NCBI GenBank assembly: GCA_023014365.1
Contig: JAEBUN010000003.1
Coordinates: 744,001 to 808,000 of the forward strand
Reading direction: 5' to 3'
DNA: 64,000 bases
Source of the DNA: Lepiota brunneoincarnata
Taxonomy: Eukaryota > Basidiomycota > Agaricomycetes > Agaricales > Agaricaceae
The notes under the pieces: model-generated
Databases searched by the model: none
Told to the model about the DNA's origin: nothing
What the model saw: only the letters and a program-made list of their open reading frames with translations
Translations under genes and position numbers: made by a program
Shown here: positions 23,729 through 34,842 of the stretch, piece by piece
Numbering within the stretch: the first letter of the stretch is position 1
Layout of the letters: each line of letters opens with the position of its first letter

Positions 23729-24516
23729 ATGGAACTGACGACACACAACACACCCTCTGGTACGGGCAGGCCAAGCACCAGTACAATCAGTGGCTGATAC
23801 TCGCTGCAGGGTTTCTTCTGCCATCAATTCACTCTGCAGCACCGTTCTTCACGTCAGTCGTTCTTATCGTAATTCTGTACCCTATGGTCTCGTTCATACC
23901 TTGACAAGTCAACAACCCAACCCGGTTTCGCAATCTACCATCACGGACCAATGGGTTAAACTCATATTAGCGTATGCAAGACATCGTAAGCTGTTCATTC
24001 TGCGGGTGGAAGATGTAGAGACTCCTGGCAGCGACTGGGATGAAATCCTGCGGAATGAACGGATTAACCGTATGTTTCGTCCCAGCACCCCAGAATACTG
24101 GACTCGTATAACCCTTTTTGAACAGGAAAACTCTTACCTTCCTACCTATCAGCTATACTCTCAGTAATGGTGCAACACGACGCCGCTGTGTATGAGCCTC
24201 CCAGGCAAGCAAGGTCAATTCTAGTCTATTGGCGCTTACCGGAGGAGTGGGCCGAAGTCCTTCACAACTGGGTAACCATTGCTGTTGAAAATTCTCAGTA
24301 CTTCTCTGAAAAGTTACCCAGGCTGTTGGCACAGGTCAGCTCAACACGATCTTGACATTCTACGACATCACGGATCCTCCCGTGGAATCCCCCCTCTCTG
24401 GTGTACCGATTCCTTTATTGAAAAAGGCAATCTCCATCTTGGCAAAGAACGGGAGAGCGCAGACTATCAGCATTGCAGACGGGGAAGGTGTCCGATTCTT
24501 TGCTGGGGGTAGATGA
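23729..24516 (+). CDS. VPS25: ESCRT-II subunit VPS25
   Basis: Exon 1 is MELTTHNTPSG, joined across a 50-nt intron (23760-23809) to FLLPSIHSAAPFFT, then over a second intron to QQPNPVSQSTITDQW. Then follow VKLILAYARHRKLFILRVED, WDEILRNERINR, MVQHDAAVYEPPRQARSILV, YWRLPEEWAEVLHNW, TGQLNTILTFYDITDPPVES, VPIPLLKKAISILAKNGRAQ and ISIADGEGVRFFAGGR. This matches the two winged-helix layout of Vps25, including the N-terminal PPF-like segment that binds Vps22/Vps36. The length of about 190 residues is usual. Role: ESCRT-II at endosomes, nucleating ESCRT-III during multivesicular body sorting. I chose the ATG at 23729 because it alone joins in frame to the conserved SGFxLPSIHSAPPFF-type start. No lesion seen. 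Confidence 0.92.
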
Positions 24517-24689
24517 GCACCTGTCTGACAGGCTTGCCGCACAGTATTTTTAATGTTCAGTAATATCATAATTTGCGTGATTTGCACACGTGAGCAAGAA
24601 ACGCGAGCCCTGAGCAATCAACGTGCATGGCCCTGCAGGGTCTCCACGCGTCAAGCGCGCAGCAAATTCCAAGTCCTCCTTCTACTCCC

Positions 24690-26046
24690 ATGTCCTCTGA
24701 ACTTTCAGTACGCGGGGAATGCCAAATATGTCTCAGCGAAACGCTGGAAATATCCGCATTCCTGATAGTTTCCCTGTGGCAAGTCACCTTCCCCTTCGAA
24801 CTCGGATGCTCTTAACTTTGCCGAACATGTTACATAGGGCATTGCTTCTGCAGGCAATGCGTAAACAGTCTTTACGAAAACTCTCCGCGGCGAAAAGTCC
24901 GATGTCCACTATGTCGAGCCCTTTGGCTCCGTAATGACTCTCACAATATCATATTCCATCCTGTCATCGTCGATCCCAATGAGTCCTCTGTGGATCGAGT
25001 CATTGAAAGGCTAGGCCGTATGGATAAGAACTGCAAAGCAATAGCTGTAAAGCGGGCTCACGCGCAGTTGACTCGTGTAGCCAAGGATATCGAAGGAGAT
25101 AGTGCGGTATGTCCGGGTGTTTAGTTACATGGGAGTAGCTGGTCTGACCGAGTTTTCTCAAAGGGACGATTGCTCGGGGCGATTGAGGACTTTTGCCAAC
25201 GAATGATACCGTTATTTGAGGAATTAGAGGAGGGCAGGGATAAAATCAAGCAACTCGAGCAATTCAACCACAACATCACATTCGATCTCACGACAAAGAC
25301 GCTTCGGGCGGAAAAATTAGAAACAGAGACGAGGGTGCTTCGGACGTCAAAGGCGGCCGCGGAGAAAATTTTCGTCGAGGCAGTAGAGACAGCCGACATC
25401 CTACAAAAAAAGGTCGACGAATTGCAACATGGTCTGGCAGACGTTAAGAGAAATCTAGCGGAAAAGGAACAGGAGTATAAGAGAGTGAAAGATTTGCTTG
25501 ACCGTCACAAGTTTGCGGTATGTATCATCTATGCCCTATAGCTGTGGTATCGCTCAGTGTATAATATGCCTTCAGGCGGAGTCTCGAGAAAGAAAGCTGA
25601 AGGGCCTCAAAGAGCAGGTAGCCGACCTCAAAGTGAAGCTACAGGAGAAGGAGAACATAGCATCGGTACCACATGACTCGCTGATGGTAAGTCTGGGGTT
25701 CACCAAACAAGTATCAGCCATTGAAGGGCCTTAGGTTGTCGACCAGGAGGACCATTTGATTGGAACATCTTCACGCTTCTGCATGCGACCATCGAACCCA
25801 ACACCTCTACGTCGGTTTCCAGCAGATGACGGCTGGGTGGATATTGCTAACTTTGAATTCGAAGCAATGCCTCGTCCCGGATTCCATTCAGATTGGAGTA
25901 AGAAGACGAGTGGCATCTTGAAAAAACAGCCCAACGTTCCGAAAGCCAATCCCGGATTTCCGCTGAATCTCAACGCCAAAGGCCGGCCCACCACAGCGGT
26001 GCAACTTGGACCCAAGTCAACCATTCGGTTGGCTCAGCCATTTTGA
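24690..26046 (+). CDS. RING finger / coiled-coil protein with a disrupted RING (possible pseudogene)
   Basis: Starts MSSELSVRGECQICLSETLE. The RING completes as FPCGHCFCRQCVNSLY and RRKVRCPLCRALWLR, but between the first Cys pair and FPCGH lies an extra 13 bp (24756-24768, GCATTCCTGATAG) that shifts the frame. Without it the spacing is a normal C-x2-C-x10-C-x-H. The RING is also split by an intron that must be GC-AG (24779-24837). Downstream are a coiled coil (LLGAIEDFCQRMIPLFEELE, LDRHKFA), KLKGLKEQVADLKVKLQEKE and an intact C-terminus ending STIRLAQPF, with a basic/proline-rich tail. By family, a C3HC4 RING E3 ubiquitin ligase; substrate unknown. The rest of the gene is open, so the lesion may be recent, a sequencing error, or spliced around. 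Convergent with RPL11. Confidence 0.7.
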
Positions 26047-26261
26047 ATACCTTTTTAATATTTATACTTGCCGGTAATCTTATTAGTTCTGTATGGGGGC
26101 TCTAAACGAAAGCATGAGAAGACCGATCGCTCTGACTTCCTGGTCCATTGAAGAGATAGGAAAGCAATACGTTCACGGTGCATACTTAGCACATGCATAA
26201 AGAATAATGCCATAGTGGAAGCATGAGTGAACGTGGAGATATATAGTGATGGTTTGTACAT

Positions 26262-26966
26262 TTATTTCTATCGAGAAGTGGAGAAATGAGAGGAGTTCTG
26301 AGAGAAATGAAACATACGAGGATAATACCATCAAAGCGTTGCTTAAACCATGCCATTGTGTCCTCCCTCTTGACGCGGTGAGAGAAACCAATGCGTGCCT
26401 TCTTTGCTTTCCTCCGTGCCACCCGAGCGCCTGGTCGACCCATAACAACATAGAAGTCCATACCGAATATTCCGATACTGGGGTCATAACGAGCACCCAA
26501 ATCGATGTGTTCCTGAATACCAAAACCGAAATTTCCGGTCTCCGAGAAATTCTTGCGTCGTAGCTCGTACTCCTTCACTTTCAAACCCCGCTCCAAGATC
26601 TCCTCAGCTTTAGGGCCACGGATGGTTACGTGAACAGCGATCTTTTCGTTACGACGGATACCGAATGTTCGGACGGTGTAGCGGGCTTTTGAGGTGACGG
26701 GCGTTTGGCCGGTGAGCTGTTCTAGTACCTTGGAAGCACGGGTCAAACGATCGCCAGATTCACCAACAGAGATATCTGCAAGGGATATATCAGCCTGGGC
26801 ATTTGGGCATCGGTTCTGCGATTGCCCAACATACTGATCACGAGCTTGTCGATGCGGGGCTCTTTCATAGGATTGGAAGGTGCCGTCGTCTTTTGGTCTG
26901 CCTATTTCCCGCAGCAACTGCGTCAGAGACTGTTTGAACATTGGCATGATACATCGCACTCACCAT
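26262..26966 (-). CDS. RPL11: 60S ribosomal protein L11 (uL5)
   Basis: The start codon forms exon 1 on its own (26964-26966). An intron opening gtgagt follows and exon 2 reads [19 protein letters not shown]. After a second intron the conserved body runs [80 protein letters not shown] and [20 protein letters not shown], to [13 protein letters not shown] final intron (donor gtatgt) precedes the last codon AAA and TAA (26262-26264). About 175 residues, typical for uL5. Role: central protuberance of the 60S subunit, part of the 5S RNP with uL18. The gene is intact. Introns at both extreme ends are common in fungal ribosomal protein genes. Confidence 0.97.
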
Positions 26967-28042
26967 TTTGTAGGCGTTGGTGTCTATCGCTGTTCTTACC
27001 TTGCAAGGCAGGGCCTGTGGCAGTGGTGGCTGAAACCTTATTTTCTAGTCTTGTATAGCCTATTACGCAATTTGCCGACGTATGCACGTGATGTTAATGG
27101 TAAATTGACTTGTTTAACGCTCTCGGTGGCATTGACACATATCAACGGTCTCATGGACTCATAACGACGTGGAAGTTCGTAGTTCGAACCATGCGTCTGA
27201 CAACAGCTCTCGGACCTACGCACTTCGCGCTGTTGGGGCAACTGCACCTTAGGCGCTGGCCAACTGGTGGCTGATATAATTATTCGTATCAATCACTGTC
27301 ATCCAGCCAATGACCAAGCAATACGGCAATCTGATCCTCTAAACCAACCCATCTCTTTTTCTCACCTTCCACAACATCGGTCGCAAAATTTCGCCGTACC
27401 CCGGAACAGCCGAATGAGGGAACTTCAATCCAATGTATGAGCCATGATCTGGGATCTGGCGGCTAGGATCTCATTAACCGCAATGGGCCAGCACTGAAGT
27501 ACTGTCTTCCAAGGAGTCATGTTGGGCGAGGGGGTGCAGAGGGTGAGCTCTACGATTTTTGGACTATATCAGTGCCGGCCTGGGCTCGACCCCCCACGTA
27601 TCGACCTATTGCACATTCTCCAGTCCTGAGGTCCAAGTATCGACCCGCTCTCGACTCCTTTCCGGGACTGGCAGCAGATTTTACAACCAAAAATGTCTCG
27701 TCCCCACCAGGTGTAGAAGCAAGGCTCTACCGCGGTCTTTCATTGCCCCCGATGTCCTCAACCCTGATTTAGTCCAAAAAGTCTGTCACCGTTGCGTCGT
27801 CATGATCTCGTGCACCATAGTTCGGTTCTGAGAATATGTCGGATATCCCGATTCCGGAATGGTTCGCTTATCATAAGGGTTCGGCTTGGTGTTCGGCCTT
27901 GTGCCTACACGAAGGTTCTTAAATGAACGTTGCCCTGATTCCAGGTGTTTTGTGGGCGAGCTCATTTTACATATAGCGAACCACGAAACTGCTGGTCCCC
28001 TTCCTACCTCCAATTCGCATTCCCTGCAGACATCCATAACAT
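26967..28042. other. Intergenic region between RPL11 and second RING gene
   Basis: About 1.1 kb without a supported gene. It contains the promoter of RPL11 (minus). Around 27140-27215 there is a weak tRNA-like string (CTCATAA loop and GTTCGAACC) but no stems form. Short reading frames only. Confidence 0.5.
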
Positions 28043-28900
28043 ATGTCGTGTTATATTTGCCTCGAAGACTTGAGTCTACCAGTGTCAATACCTTGTGGTA
28101 TGTCTTCGATTCTAACCCACTGACCCTGCGGCTAAACTCTCACCCAGGCCACGTATTCTGCCATGACTGTCTCAAGAGAGCAATCCAAGCGGTCCAGCCC
28201 TACTCAACTTTACATGCATGCCCAACTTGTCGGTCGCATTATCATCTCGATAGTTCGTCAAGAGCCTTCGCTGGGAGTGCGTTGTCACTGACGTTGATGT
28301 TAAGCCCCCCTCGATGTATCTGTGGTGCCGCGTCATTTGCGGCCACACCTGTCCCCCAGTATTCGCAAGATATATATTGACTTGCCATCATCCAAAACCC
28401 AAACATCAAGCACGGGGAAATCGCAATTTCATGCATCAACCGAAATTGCTCGCCTACGCGCTGAGAATGAGGCTTTGCGACATAATTGTTCCATGTGGCG
28501 CAAGAGGGCTGAAGCACACTCAGCAGTGACTCTTGGACTTTTGGAGTTGTCGCGACTTGCCAAAGATCAGGCTCTCCAGGTCGCTCGAGAGCGAGACACG
28601 ATCCACCAGGATTACCTCCGATTGTGCCATAACTTCCAGCGGCAGCAGTATGTTTCACATTTGTCCTACCGGCGAATTGAGACTGAATAATAGAACAGAG
28701 CTGTCACGCAGGCCATGGTGGTGGCCCCACCTCAGAATATTCCCGAATCAACAACTCAATTGTCCCTTCTCGCCACTGAACCGAGTTTCGGGGACACGAA
28801 ACAAAACAGAAATATTGGCGTCTCTATCCGTCCTGATGCTAATCCACTGCCTGCTATTGGAAAGCCGTCCTGCAAACGACTGCGGACGGAGGAGAGCTAG
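28043..28900 (+). CDS. C3HC4 RING finger protein with coiled coil
   Basis: MSCYICLEDLSLPVSIPCG is split from HVFCHDCLKRAIQAVQPYST by a 50-nt intron (28098-28147), then HACPTCRSHYHLD. The RING is complete: C-x2-C, C-x-H, C-x2-C, C-x2-C. After an inferred intron (donor gttcgt near 28251) come VVPRHLRPHLSPSIRKIYID, LPSSKTQTSSTGKSQFHAST, a coiled coil (EIARLRAENEALRHNCSMWR, LARERDTIHQDYLRLCHNFQ-like) and a short tail ending KRLRTEES, stop 28898-28900. Likely a RING E3 ubiquitin ligase; substrate unknown. It shares the intron position inside the RING, right after PCG and in the same phase, with the RING gene at 24690. The two are probably paralogues lying on either side of RPL11. The exact border of the second intron is uncertain. 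Confidence 0.8.
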
Positions 28901-29270
28901 GGCGAAATTATTGCCATTCCTTGGCTACTGCGCAGCTAGGGCTATGGCTGAAACCGGAATAGTGTTGTCAAGTTGTTCTGAGCCACCCACATCACTCCCG
29001 AGGTAAAAACGGAGGCATCACGACATTTATACAGCCTGCCTCTGTCCCATATCATTCTACATATCTCCGCTTCTTTACAACTGGGTATCATCGCATTGGT
29101 CGTTGCACATCATTCAATTCAATTGTAAATATATGTTTCTTCGTTTAGCATACCTGTTTGAAATAAGACCCGCCGAAAAAGGCAAGCGACGTGATGGCCT
29201 CGAGGCATACTCGTGGCGCACAACTCCGTCTGAGATTCGGTAACGGGCAGCCAGATAGTGCGCCCCACCC
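28901..29270. other. Intergenic region
   Basis: 370 bp of 3' and 5' flank between the RING gene and the BTB gene; no feature seen. Confidence 0.5.
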
Positions 29271-30298
29271 TTGACAATGACCACAACCTCGAGCACGCCC
29301 AGGCTCACCATCATGGCGCCAGAACCTTTCGACCATCCAGACGCCGATGTCATCCTCCGTTCATCGGACAAGGAGCCTGTCGACTTCCGAGTCTTCAAGT
29401 TATTCTTGTCATTGGCGTCGCCGTTCTTCGCCATGATTTTCACTCTCCCACAGCCAAACTCCCCTGTCTATGCAGAGGAGTATGAAGATGGAGTGCCCAT
29501 TATTCAGATGTCGGAGGACAGACAGACGCTGCATCTCCTGTTACAATTTTGCTATCCCCTCGCGCTGGTAGATGTCCCCCGATTGTCATCCTTGCAGGAA
29601 TTACAAACGATTGCTCAAGCGGCGTTCAAACTTGAAATGGACGGAGTGAAGCGGTTTGCGAGAAAAGCGCTCGTTGAGCCCCGTTTCGTCGAGTCCCAGC
29701 CTCTTAGGGTGTTCGCGATCGCTTGTCGGTTCGGTTGGATCGCAGAAGCCAAGGCGGCGGCGCGATATACACTCCGTCAACCGATGGTGAGCTCTTCCTA
29801 TGTTGAAGAGCTCGTATATATTACTGCTGCTGCGTACCATCGGCTACAGCAGTATCACCGAATATGTGGTGAAGTTGCTTCTTCTCGGGCGATGGTGCAG
29901 CCTGCGCTGGCTGAATTTGATGACGAATGGGTGTGGATTGTGTGTCAGCGATGTCCCGGGACGGGGTTGCGCGCGAGAAGAGAAACGGGATTCCCTGATG
30001 CACGTAAGTGGTGGATTGAGTGGATTGAAAGTGTGGCGGCCGAGCTTCAGCAGCGGCCATGGGGAGTTTCGGCGAAGAAGTTTGACCTAAGGGAAAAGGC
30101 AGTCTTTAAGGCACAACGTTGTCCAACATGCGGACCCAGGGCAGCTGCAGATCTGGAGGTTTTCTCCGAGATTCTAGCAGTCGGGATAGAGAAAGAACTT
30201 GCATCGGTACGTTCATTCATCCGTAGGCTGAGATCAACTGAATCCTCGCCTCCCTATAGATCGAAATTGATATTAACTTCAATGATGGGTGGGATTGA
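29271..30298 (+). CDS. BTB/POZ domain protein
   Basis: The N-terminal BTB domain reads PFDHPDADVILRSSDKEPVD, FRVFKLFLSLASPFFAMIFT, IIQMSEDRQTLHLLLQFCYP and LQTIAQAAFKLEMDGVKRFA. A helical C-terminal half (VFAIACRFGWIAEAKAAARY, EELVYITAAAYHRLQQYHRI) follows, with two possible zinc-binding CxxC pairs (IVCQRCPG and RCPTCGPRA). One intron (donor gtacgt at 30209) joins ELAS to IEIDINFNDGWD, stop 30296-30298. The start may be 29271 or the internal Met 14 codons later. This architecture is a very large lineage-expanded family in mushrooms, in which BTB proteins may serve as cullin-3 adaptors (family knowledge, not shown here). The gene is intact; partners unknown. Confidence 0.88.
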
Positions 30299-31043
30299 AT
30301 ATTGCCCCATTAGTGCTCGCATTTCACTCGTTGAACCTCGTTGAACTCTGCGGCACTCTGCCCACATCACAGCACCACTCGGGTGCTTGACACTGTACCA
30401 GGCTTCCACTCTATTGTTATCGGGGTCATTTGAAAGGGGTCTTTTGTTGTTTCCTATGGGTAAGGTCATTACCCTGGACCATTATATTAGCGTCCTGTCG
30501 TTGCCCTTGGAATGCCGTACGAAAGCATCTCAGGCCTGTCCGAGTGGTTCTCACTCTGTACGCCGCTGCAGAGGGGGTGGGGCGAATGTATCGTGTAGGT
30601 GTAAGGTCGGCACAAGTGCTCCCAGTGAAACACTGAACTTTCGAAGGATGGCTTACCTGTGACTGCTTCCCAATCTTCAGTGGTCCTGTGACTCAGTGTC
30701 CATCGGCGCATCAGCACCAGTGCCACCATCCAGGTCTTATGCTTTATCTTGCGTGGATGTTAACGTACCGGCTTGGGTGGTCTGAGTCAGAATTAAAGGG
30801 GGACGATGTCGACCGGGAGGACGAGCGGGGCAAGGTTCACGACTTGAAGCAATTCCCCCAGAGATGCTTCGCTTGGAGGGCTGCCTTCATACTGCTGGCC
30901 CATGTATAACAATTCGTGCCATTCAACTTGTGAAATTGTGACCTGTCGAAGCGACTTATATAGTCCCGATAATTTACAGGCTGCTTGGCAATCGCCGAAG
31001 CCGGGGATGCCGGGGATGCCGAGAGGAATGTAGATAATCACAC
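30299..31043. other. Intergenic region
   Basis: No supported gene. A tiny tandem repeat of the unit CCGGGGATG occurs twice near 31001-31020, just before the retrotransposon fragment. Confidence 0.45.
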
Positions 31044-31840
31044 GTGAATATATTATACTGGAGTCCGAAGGACGAAACCTGGACTCCAGGGGCAGAGAGG
31101 TACGGGAACCACGTCGAATCCAAGGCTCGCACTGTTGCCCAAGGCTTCTCGCAGTTCCCAGGTGTGGATCCCGCGGAGACTTTCTCATCCGTTACAAAGT
31201 TCACCACACTTCGAGTCTTCCTCTCTCTCTCAGCTTTGTTTGATTATGAAATTCATCAAATCGATATTGTAGGCGCCTACCTCCAAGGAGATCTCGACGA
31301 AGACATCCACATGCATGACTGTCATCCGGTATCCGCTCTTCTCACTACCAATCGTAATATCTCCTTCGCGCAGTCGCCAAGTAATCCTGATGAACTCAAG
31401 GCATATGATACACTTTCCCGCGGTATTCACTACCTTTCTCTCGCCGATTCCCTCCTCTTTGTCACCCAGGCCCGCCCGGACATTCAATTCGCCGGAAATC
31501 CAGGAGTCACACACCTTGGCGCGTGCAAACGGATTCTTCGTCACTCTTCGACACCTACCGCGAACCATAAAGATGTTGATAAGTACAAGCACAATCTATC
31601 ATTGCTTGGCACAAGGCTAGCACTCTTCCTCTAGACATCGACTCCATCACCCCTTGCAGAACATCTGGCTCCAACCATCCTCGTCTCATCTCATCTCTGA
31701 TCGATCCACCCCCTGCACTGGTCAAAGCAACCGAGAAGAGGGATGCTATCATAGCTAAACTGCACGGCCATCGAGGAGCTACTCAACCTAGAATCCGAAC
31801 ATATATACACGAATTTCTGATCAAGAAATTGTCACCCGGT
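31044..31840 (+). mobile_element. Ty1/copia retrotransposon fragment (reverse transcriptase / RNase H remnant)
   Basis: The frame carries the start of the RVT_2 reverse transcriptase domain: ESKARTVAQGFSQFPGVDPA, ETFSSVTKFTTLRVFLSLSA, DYEIHQIDIVGAYLQGDLDE, DIHM. It then jumps, after CHPVS, to the region preceding RNase H: LADSLLFVTQARPDIQFAGN and PGVTHLGACKRILRHS. The catalytic YxDD part and the segment between ARPDIQFA and GNPGVTHL are missing, so large internal deletions have occurred. Integrase, protease and gag are absent. A purine-rich string AAGGGGGAGA at 31878-31887 could be the old polypurine tract, but no long terminal repeat pair was identified. It is a dead relic. Confidence 0.85.
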
Positions 31841-32486
31841 TGATGTAAAATAATTGGTGATGAAAATGGTGGAAATCCAAGGGGGAGATGATCATGGCGA
31901 TGGTCGCCAACAGGCTTTTGTGAACCATTCAGCAACACATAGCCGACACATGGATTCTGAACTTGCATGTCAGCTTGAGGCGATTCTTGTCAATTTCGGC
32001 TGCCAGAGCTGCCAGCCGGTATTAATTACTGACTATTTCTCTTCTACTTTGTCATGCTTAGCCGCAGTTGTACTGCTATATACCCTTCATTGTAAAACAC
32101 GTGAGTTTAGACTTGTCCACTCCCGAAATCCTGGTCCTCGAGCGGCCCAGGATGGCCCTTGTGACAACCCATGCTCTGTGATGATAACCCGTGGATTTAG
32201 GGTGTCCACCAAAAGTATGGGTTATCATGGCGTCGACTGTAGCTCCTGGGCAAGAGATCCCGGGCGGACACTAGCCCAGCAAATGCCAAGATTCGCAACC
32301 ATCAAATACTTCGGCATCATCTTCAGAAGAACTATGCTACTTTCGGTCCTGGTGACCTGATCAATTGACAGCGGCCGAAAGCAAGTCAAAAGGCATCACG
32401 GCAGGCCGTCAGCAAGTTGTTGAGGTAAAAATCACCTTGGCTTTCCATCGTACGGCCTCCTCCTATCTCCATCGAACAGCCAAGTC
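31841..32486. other. Intergenic region downstream of the copia fragment
   Basis: Possible remnant of retrotransposon 3' sequence at its left side (purine tract at 31878). Otherwise no supported feature; promoter of the carboxypeptidase gene on the right. Confidence 0.4.
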
Positions 32487-34842
32487 ATGAAGTTAGGCGG
32501 TAAATTGGTTCTGGCAGTACCATTCGCCTGCGCTCTACTCGTGTATGGCCAGGCTGGAGAGTTCCTCGTTGTGAACGGCGTGCTGGGCGGGGTTCAGCGA
32601 GCTCCGATTGTAGTACCGGACACCCTGAGGGTCTTAGGGGTTGACAACGCGGAAAGCCTGAATGTTACACGTAGGCCTAACCAAATACGAAGTCTGGTGG
32701 AGAACTCGGGTATTTGTGGTAAATTCCACGTTTATTCGTTTCCCCACCTCAGGCACTCATCACTTCACCCAACCTAGAGACAACACAGGGAGTGTATCAG
32801 GCATCCGGGTATGCGGACATAAGCAGGGACGGGAGTATATGGTACGTTCATACCTAGCCTCTGGTCATACCTAGTCTCTGGTCATACTGTTTGCCTGTAT
32901 CTGGTTGCAGGTTCTGGTTCTTTGCAGCTCGTAACAATCCTGATACGGCACCCCTCGCTCTATGGTTCAATGGTGGGGTAAGAAGCCACTGGTTTTACTC
33001 ACGTGTGCGAGCGCTCATTGAAGCCCCTGCATAGCCCGGAAGCTCCAGTATGGTGGGCCTGATCCAAGAACACGGACCCTGCCGTATTCACAACGATAGT
33101 GACATTGTATCGTTAAACCCATTCTCTTGGAACCAAAGAACAAATGTCCTTTATATCGACCAACCAGTGGGAGCCGGCTTTTCGACTGGCAATAGAACCG
33201 TCGGAACTTCACCTGATGCAGCCCGTGACATTTGGACATTCATGCAAATATGGCTTTCCGACCCTAAGTTCTCGCAATACCAGAATAGGAGCTTGGGTAT
33301 TTGGACCGAGTCGTACGTGGTCGTAGCCCATCATTTCATATACCGCTCAAAACCCATCTCACGACATGTTCATTAGCTATGGTGGTCATTACGCCCCAGC
33401 ATTTGCTTCGTGAGTTGGTCGATAGGTGTGTCCTAGTACTCAAGGACTAAATTTGATATAGCTACTTCCTATCACAAAATGCGGCGATATCCTCGGGACG
33501 GATATCGGGGCACACTCTTAATCTTAAGACCCTGGGTATAGGAAATGGTCTTACGGTCAGTAACCCGGAGGCCCGTCGAGGACTCGTTTCACAGAACTCA
33601 CCAAACGTTGCAGGATCCTATACCACAATACCAAGGTGTCATAAACTATGCAGCGAACAACAGATACCGTACATTCGATGAGGCGACTATCGCCATGGTT
33701 AACTCTTCGTGGAGCCGTGATGATGGTTGCCAGGACAAAGTGAATCTCCAAGTCCACTTTTTAGTTGTGATGTGCTCATTGAGTGCCCAGATCGCTGCGT
33801 GTTATAACAATGGATCGGACGATGTTTGCGCTGACGCACAGGACTACTGCAACCAGAACGTCGTAGCACCGCTAGCTGAAAATATCAATGTGAGGAGATT
33901 CTACTGACGGAGCCATTCCCCTCATTGCTTAAATTTGTAGCCCTATTATACACCCAATCCACCGACGGACCCATACCCTCGTGATGCAACAGAGTATCTA
34001 AACTCCATCTCATCTTCAATCGGCGCGGACGGAAATTGGACAAGGATAAATGAGACCGTTTACATAAATTTTGCCGAGTCTGGTAAATTTGGGCTCCCCT
34101 ATATTTGGTCTATATCCTTATCCGACTTATACAGGAGATTGGATGAGAAATTCCAGACCAGACTTAGAGAAAATTATCAATGCTGGAGTGAGTCTTCTGC
34201 GATCTGATCATACAAAAAACCTGGACGTCTGACTTGACGGTAGGTGAGGACATTGATATATGTAGGGGATGCGGTATGTCCCATCTTTGCCGTTCCGGGC
34301 TTCGGGAGGTCTAAATCTTGCGCCAGGATTTCATTGTTAACTACCAAGGAGTCGAGTTGATGGTGAACATCCAACCCCCACTATGCCGTTCTTGAGGCTC
34401 ACATCTTGATCTAGCTTGACGGCCTCAACACCAATTTTTCCGAGGAGTACCGTGGACAGAATTTCCAAACTTACATGGTCGCAGGACAGGAAGCGGGTCT
34501 GTATAAGAACGCTGGCACCTTCTCCTACCTCCGGGTTTTCGGTGCTGGACATGAGGTCCCAGCATATAACGTGAGTGCTTGTACCATTGCCCCCCATAGT
34601 TCCATGCTCATGCCACATAGTATGGGAGTCTTAGCATAGGTCAAGCAGCTCTTCAGATGTTCAACCAAATCATGGCAGATCAACCCCTTTCCAGTGATAC
34701 TGCGAGCACCTCGGGAAGCAACACGGGGGGCAATAACAATAGTGGATCCAACTCGTCCCAGGACTTACGATACAATCCCTCTTACCTCTTGTCCTCCTAT
34801 GCTCACATTGCTGGCCACTCTGGTATTTTGCTAATCTTTTAG
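32487..34842 (+). CDS. Secreted serine carboxypeptidase (S10), with hydrophobic C-terminal tail
   Basis: Signal peptide MKLGGKLVLAVPFACALLVY. The body reads NSGICETTQGVYQASGYADI, WFWFFAARNNPDTAPLALWF, NGGPGSSSMVGLIQEHGPCR, NVLYIDQPVGAGFSTGNRTV. The catalytic Ser lies in TESYGGHYAPAFA (most relatives have GESY), Asp in YVGDADFIVNYQGVELM and His in FGAGHEVPAYN. At least nine introns. In the last one, the acceptor ending cacatag (34619) gives YGSLSIGQAALQMFNQIMAD in frame. The C-terminus is a Ser/Asn/Gly-rich linker followed by YAHIAGHSGILLIF, which looks like a GPI-anchor signal (inference). Role: release of C-terminal amino acids from peptides outside the cell or in the wall. No lesion found. 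Confidence 0.9.

Noticed and set aside
27140..27215. tRNA-Met-like string with CTCATAA loop and GTTCGAACC
   Set aside because: Neither the T stem nor the acceptor stem pairs; no A box at the right spacing.
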